NCBI GenBank assembly: GCA_049520515.1
Contig: JBEKPS010000012.1
Location: 1-64,000 of the forward strand
Length of the DNA stretch: 64,000 nt
DNA from: JAFAMS01 sp049520515
GTDB taxonomy: Bacteria > Vulcanimicrobiota > Vulcanimicrobiia > Vulcanimicrobiales > Vulcanimicrobiaceae
Direction of reading: 5' to 3'
A program made the position numbers and the translations under genes. This document shows, in pieces, positions 60,884-64,000 of the stretch. The stretch's first letter is position 1. The number at the start of each line of letters is the position of its first letter. A model generated the notes under the pieces. It did no database searches, had not been told where the DNA came from, and saw nothing but the letters and a program-made list of their open reading frames with translations.

Positions 60884-61267
60884 TTACGCCGGCTCGGGGA
60901 GCGCCTTCGTCAGCGTATCGTCCATGCGCCGCAACCGGTGCGCGAGCACCTCCATCACTTGCAGCGCAAAAAACGGATGGTTCTGAACGAGGAATAAAAA
61001 TCGCTTACGATCGACCGCGCTGACTTTGGTGTCCGTAGCCGCAACTGCACTGGCCGAGCGCGGCAGCTGTTCGATCAACGCCATCTCACCGATCATCCCG
61101 CCCGGCTCTACCGTTTCGAGAACGGTGTCGCCGATGCAAACGTTGACCGCGCCTTCCACGACGACGTACATGTAATCGGCCGGATCACCTTGATTGAAAA
61201 GGGTCGAGCCGGCTGCATACGATTCAGCGTGAGCATCGTCGTGCCGGAATATATCAAGCGGATGCAC
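60884..61267 (-). CDS. cyclic nucleotide-binding domain protein (no HTH)
   Basis: A 127-residue stand-alone CNB domain (from the GTG at 61267): AAGSTLFNQGDPADYMYVVVEG, then GGMIGEMALIEQLPRSASAVA and the C-helix RLRRMDDTL. The phosphate-binding cassette Glu-Met-Ala-Leu...Arg-Ser-Ala is complete. It lacks the DNA-binding domain of CRP, so it is a signal-sensing protein, perhaps acting on the divergent ATPase gene. Confidence 0.85.
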   Translation of the reverse strand: MHPLDIFRHDDAHAESYAAGSTLFNQGDPADYMYVVVEGAVNVCIGDTVLETVEPGGMIGEMALIEQLPRSASAVAATDTKVSAVDRKRFLFLVQNHPFFALQVMEVLAHRLRRMDDTLTKALPEPA

Positions 61268-61389
61268 ACCCGTACCTTCGCTGGGAACCCGGCAGTCGGC
61301 CTCTCCCCTTGCTATTTGAGGCCTCAGGGACCCACCCCGCCTGCTCGGGCGCCAGGATTCACAGAAAGGGTACATCTAGTACTGCCGGA

Positions 61390-61818
61390 GTGAATCGCAG
61401 CGTTCGCTTTCCGAATTCGCGCTCGTACGTCGGAGTCGCACGACGAACCGCACTCGAATTTGCCCGAGGTCTCGGACTCCCCGAGGAAAAGCTCGAGGAT
61501 CTTGGCTATGCGGTCGGCGAGGCATTGGCGAACGCGGTCGAGCACGGATTTCGCGAGCGCACGTATTTTCAAATTCGCGTCTGGCGCTCGGACCATGAGG
61601 ATGCAATCGTCATCGAGGTCCAAGACGACGGCGAAGGCTTCGATCCGGCGGCGCTCAGCGATCCGGATGAAAACGCGGCACGCGGCTACGGCATCACGAT
61701 CATGCGCGCGATGGTCGATCGAGTTTCGTTCGAACGCAACGGCCGACTGGTCCGATTGTGGAAACTCATTCGCAGCGCCGCGATGATCGAGGGGACGGCA
61801 ATTGTCGAGACTTTGTGA
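61390..61818 (+). CDS. RsbW/SpoIIAB-like ATP-binding anti-sigma-type protein (second copy)
   Basis: From the GTG at 61390 this is a 142-residue HATPase: N box VGEALANAVEHGF, G1 QDDGEGFDP and G2 ARGYGITIMRAM. It is divergent from the cyclic-nucleotide-binding gene. Start is uncertain since an upstream in-frame part is open; GTG at 61390 gives the usual domain start (FPNSRSYVGVARRTALEF). Confidence 0.82.
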   Translation: MNRSVRFPNSRSYVGVARRTALEFARGLGLPEEKLEDLGYAVGEALANAVEHGFRERTYFQIRVWRSDHEDAIVIEVQDDGEGFDPAALSDPDENAARGYGITIMRAMVDRVSFERNGRLVRLWKLIRSAAMIEGTAIVETL

Positions 61819-61882
61819 AGGCGTGCGCCCAGTAATTTGTAGGGCCTTCGTCTAAAAGCGCGACTCCGCCGAGGAGTTACCG

Positions 61883-64000
61883 ATGCGCCGTTCGCTCGTT
61901 CTTATGTTCATGGCTCTTTTCGCGTTGCCGGCATGTGGCGGCGGAGCAGCCTCAACGCTCAATACCATCGTTTCGTCCGGAGGATCGGGCTCAACGCCCA
62001 CGTCGGGCAAACGTTCCGTTGCAGTCACGCTCACCATTCCGTCAACGGGCACATCGTCATCCAGCATCGTGCGGCATCCCAAAACGGTTTCTTCGTCGAC
62101 GCAATCGGTTACCGTGTCCGTGAACGGCGCTACGCCGCAAGTCTTCAACATCTCATCCGGCAATGGTTGTACGACCGGCAACAACGGCACGACGTGCACG
62201 TTCAACGTCGGCGCGCCGTATGGCCTCGATACATTTCTGATCTTGACATACGGCGGAACGAACGCGAGCGGTGCGGTACTCAATGCCGCTGCAGAAACGA
62301 TCGACGTGACGCAGGCGGGACCAAACAGCTTTACCGCAACGGCCGGAAACGTCGTCTATGTGACGACCAACACTGATAGCGGCGCAGGGTCGCTGCGCGC
62401 GGCCGTCGCCGCTGCGGCGTCGGGCGTGACGACCGCGATTCTCTTTCAGAACGTGACCGGCACGATTACGCTATCGTCTCCGATTACGATTGCACAGAGT
62501 GTCGCGATCATCGGACCTGGGGCCTCGAGCTTGACGGTCAGCGGCGGCGGATCGATCTCGATGTTCACCGTGAACTCTGGTGAGAATGCGGTTTTTTACG
62601 GGCTCACGTTCGCAAACGGCGCGTCGACCTCAGGCGGCGCAATCTTCAGCGATGGCAATCTTTCCGTTTTCAGCTCGACATTCTCGTCGAATACGGCGAG
62701 TGTAGCGGGCGGTGCGATCGACGTCGATAACGGCACGCTCGTTGCCACCGGCGATACGTTCAGCGGAAACACCGTAAATGCGCCCAGCGTTCAGTATCCG
62801 GCCGGCGGAGCAATCAATTCCTACGGCGACGCCACGATCGATTCGTCGACGTTCCAAAACAATTCCGTCTCGCAATCGACGTCGGGTGGAATCGCCGTTG
62901 GCGGTGCGATCTGCGAGTGCGATTACGAAACGCAGGGTCTGGTTCTCACGAACTCGCAATTTTACGGAAATAGCGTAACATCGAGTGCCGGCTCGGCATA
63001 CGCGGGCGCAGTCGAGGACTCGTCCGGTGCGCCGATGCTGACGATTGCCGGCGACACGTTCGGTAAAACCGGCGCCGGAAATACGATCAGCGCCCAAGCA
63101 GCCACGGGCGGCGGCGCAGTCGAGTTCTTTAATTTCAACGGCGGCACGCTCACCGATGCGGGAATCGGCGGAAATTCATTCGTCGCGAACTCGGCGCTCA
63201 CGGGAAGCGGTGGCTACTCTGAAGGCGGCGCTATCGTTCTCGACGCGACGGACGATACGCTCTACTTTACCGGACCGAGTAACAGTTTTACGGGCAATTC
63301 AGCAATCGCGGGAGCCGTCGCAAGTGGTGGTGCGATCGAGGATCTCGACACCGGCGGCACGATCACGATCAGCGCGTCAACGACGTTCACATCGAACGTC
63401 GCAAAGACGACCGACGCCAGTGACGGCGGCGCGTTTGGCGGCGCGATATCGTACTACTCTTTCCCCTGCGAAGCACAACAGCAATCGATCGCGCGCCAAA
63501 CCGGCGCATCCCAGTCGCACGCATCAGGCGGACGGTCCGCCGTTGCCGTGCGCCGCGCATTTACGTCTTCGTCGCGTCGTTCGAGCAGCAACCGGCACGC
63601 TGCATCGAAGCGTCAGCCGATGCTGGTTACGCCCAGCACCTCGACGATCAGCGGGACGTTCACGTCGAACACTGCGGGCCCGAGCGCAATGTACGGCGCT
63701 GCCGGCGGCGCAATCGATCTTGAGACCCAGACCGACGTCACACCCGCATTTACGATCTCGAACGCAACGATCACCTCGAACGCCGTTACCGGAACGGGAT
63801 TCTACGGGGATGGCGGCGGGATCGACATGTTCAGCGGAACGCTCACCATCACGGGCAGCACGATCGGCAGTCAGGGAAAGGGAAATCAAGCAAGTACACG
63901 TGGAGGCGGTGTCGTGATCGGCTATGCAGGCGGGCCATACATCACGTGCGGGACACTCTACCCGGGAATCCTTACGATCGCCAACAGTACGATTGCCGGC
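61883..64000 (+). CDS. lipoprotein with right-handed parallel beta-helix repeats, partial (runs off window)
   Basis: An open frame of 706 codons from ATG at 61883 (SD GAGGAG) to the window edge without a stop. N-terminus is a lipoprotein signal peptide (RRSLVLMFMALFALPAC, lipobox Cys18). After a Ser/Thr-rich region comes VVYVTTNTDSGAGSLRAAVAA, the typical onset of beta-helix/CSLREA-type surface proteins, then many GGAI...NxF/TFSGNT coils to the end. Residues ~529-582 break the pattern: a Gln/Ser/Arg-rich basic insertion. Likely an outer-membrane or surface protein; ligand unknown. Confidence 0.88.
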   Translation, partial: MRRSLVLMFMALFALPACGGGAASTLNTIVSSGGSGSTPTSGKRSVAVTLTIPSTGTSSSSIVRHPKTVSSSTQSVTVSVNGATPQVFNISSGNGCTTGNNGTTCTFNVGAPYGLDTFLILTYGGTNASGAVLNAAAETIDVTQAGPNSFTATAGNVVYVTTNTDSGAGSLRAAVAAAASGVTTAILFQNVTGTITLSSPITIAQSVAIIGPGASSLTVSGGGSISMFTVNSGENAVFYGLTFANGASTSGGAIFSDGNLSVFSSTFSSNTASVAGGAIDVDNGTLVATGDTFSGNTVNAPSVQYPAGGAINSYGDATIDSSTFQNNSVSQSTSGGIAVGGAICECDYETQGLVLTNSQFYGNSVTSSAGSAYAGAVEDSSGAPMLTIAGDTFGKTGAGNTISAQAATGGGAVEFFNFNGGTLTDAGIGGNSFVANSALTGSGGYSEGGAIVLDATDDTLYFTGPSNSFTGNSAIAGAVASGGAIEDLDTGGTITISASTTFTSNVAKTTDASDGGAFGGAISYYSFPCEAQQQSIARQTGASQSHASGGRSAVAVRRAFTSSSRRSSSNRHAASKRQPMLVTPSTSTISGTFTSNTAGPSAMYGAAGGAIDLETQTDVTPAFTISNATITSNAVTGTGFYGDGGGIDMFSGTLTITGSTIGSQGKGNQASTRGGGVVIGYAGGPYITCGTLYPGILTIANSTIAG

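Noticed and set aside
61852..62283. 143-codon minus-strand frame at the start of the lipoprotein gene
   Set aside because: Antisense to a gene with lipobox signal peptide, Shine-Dalgarno and long beta-helix coding region.
63045..63917. 290-codon plus-strand frame inside the beta-helix region
   Set aside because: A different frame within the lipoprotein gene, Ser/Arg/Thr-rich as expected from a frame-shifted reading of GC-rich repeats.

Overview
The window is high-GC bacterial DNA. It starts inside a 16S rRNA gene (minus strand) and ends inside an open lipoprotein gene. The organism looks like a diderm: it has a predicted outer-membrane beta-barrel porin with a signal peptide, a lipobox protein with parallel beta-helix repeats, and a type IV prepilin-like protein. 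Only about 100 bases of 16S are visible. Together with the protein style and gene order they suggest a deep-branching uncultured lineage such as Candidatus Eremiobacterota (WPS-2). That placement is an inference of low confidence.

Layout. (1) 1-580: 5' end of 16S rRNA and its leader. (2) 582-4387: P5C dehydrogenase, divergent L-2-hydroxyglutarate oxidase, and a rhodanese. (3) 4391-13478, minus strand: one probable transcription unit rpsK-rpsD-rpoA-rplQ-trpE-G-D-C-F-B-A, in which the tryptophan operon is joined directly to the alpha ribosomal operon. (4) 13487-16261: four genes separating rpsK from rpsM, namely two single-TM low-complexity proteins, an acyl-CoA dehydrogenase and a VOC protein. 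(5) 16281-29060, minus strand: S10/spc ribosomal genes from rplC to rpsM, with secY, adk, map, infA and rpmJ, but no rpmD. (6) 29240-33196: accessory genes (anti-sigma-like ATPase, nicotinamidase, NCS1 permease, glutaryl-CoA dehydrogenase, SRPBCC). (7) 33291-37953, minus strand: rpsL-rpsG-fusA-tuf-rpsJ behind a clear sigma70-type promoter. (8) 38049-39890: cysteine-dioxygenase-like, SDR, msrA. (9) 39961-47212, plus strand: DoxX, an amino-acid ABC transporter, a sarcosine-oxidase-like flavoenzyme, leuC, leuD and alkB, closed by a terminator. (10) 47264-60870: zinc-ribbon protein, MeaB, then a catabolic-looking set (two Asp/Glu-type racemases, gamma-glutamyltransferase, GGCT-like, FAH-family hydrolase, porin, prepilin, three-subunit molybdenum hydroxylase, FAD oxidase). 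(11) 60884-64000: cyclic-nucleotide-binding protein, a second anti-sigma-like ATPase and a large partial beta-helix lipoprotein.

Three observations stand out. First, four genes (trpE, trpF, the NCS1 permease and probably one ABC permease) have coding-looking N-termini with no ATG, GTG or TTG available. They appear to start at ATC, CTG, ATA and ATA, and three of these four overlap the upstream stop codon by exactly 4 nt (CTGA, ATAG, ATAG), like the ordinary ATGA/GTGA/TTGA couplings elsewhere in the window. Second, an interspersed GC-rich repeat of about 100 bp, with a 22-bp tail containing two GCGGAGC motifs, lies 4-6 nt upstream of three unrelated start codons (rhodanese, rpmJ, adk) in the coding orientation, so it may supply the ribosome-binding site. 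Third, several translation proteins carry lineage-type extensions or insertions (S3, S12, L15, L22, IF-1).

Most genes sit in tightly overlapping operons. Promoters with TTGAC-like -35 boxes and 17-18 nt spacers are visible upstream of rpsL, rplC and rpsK.
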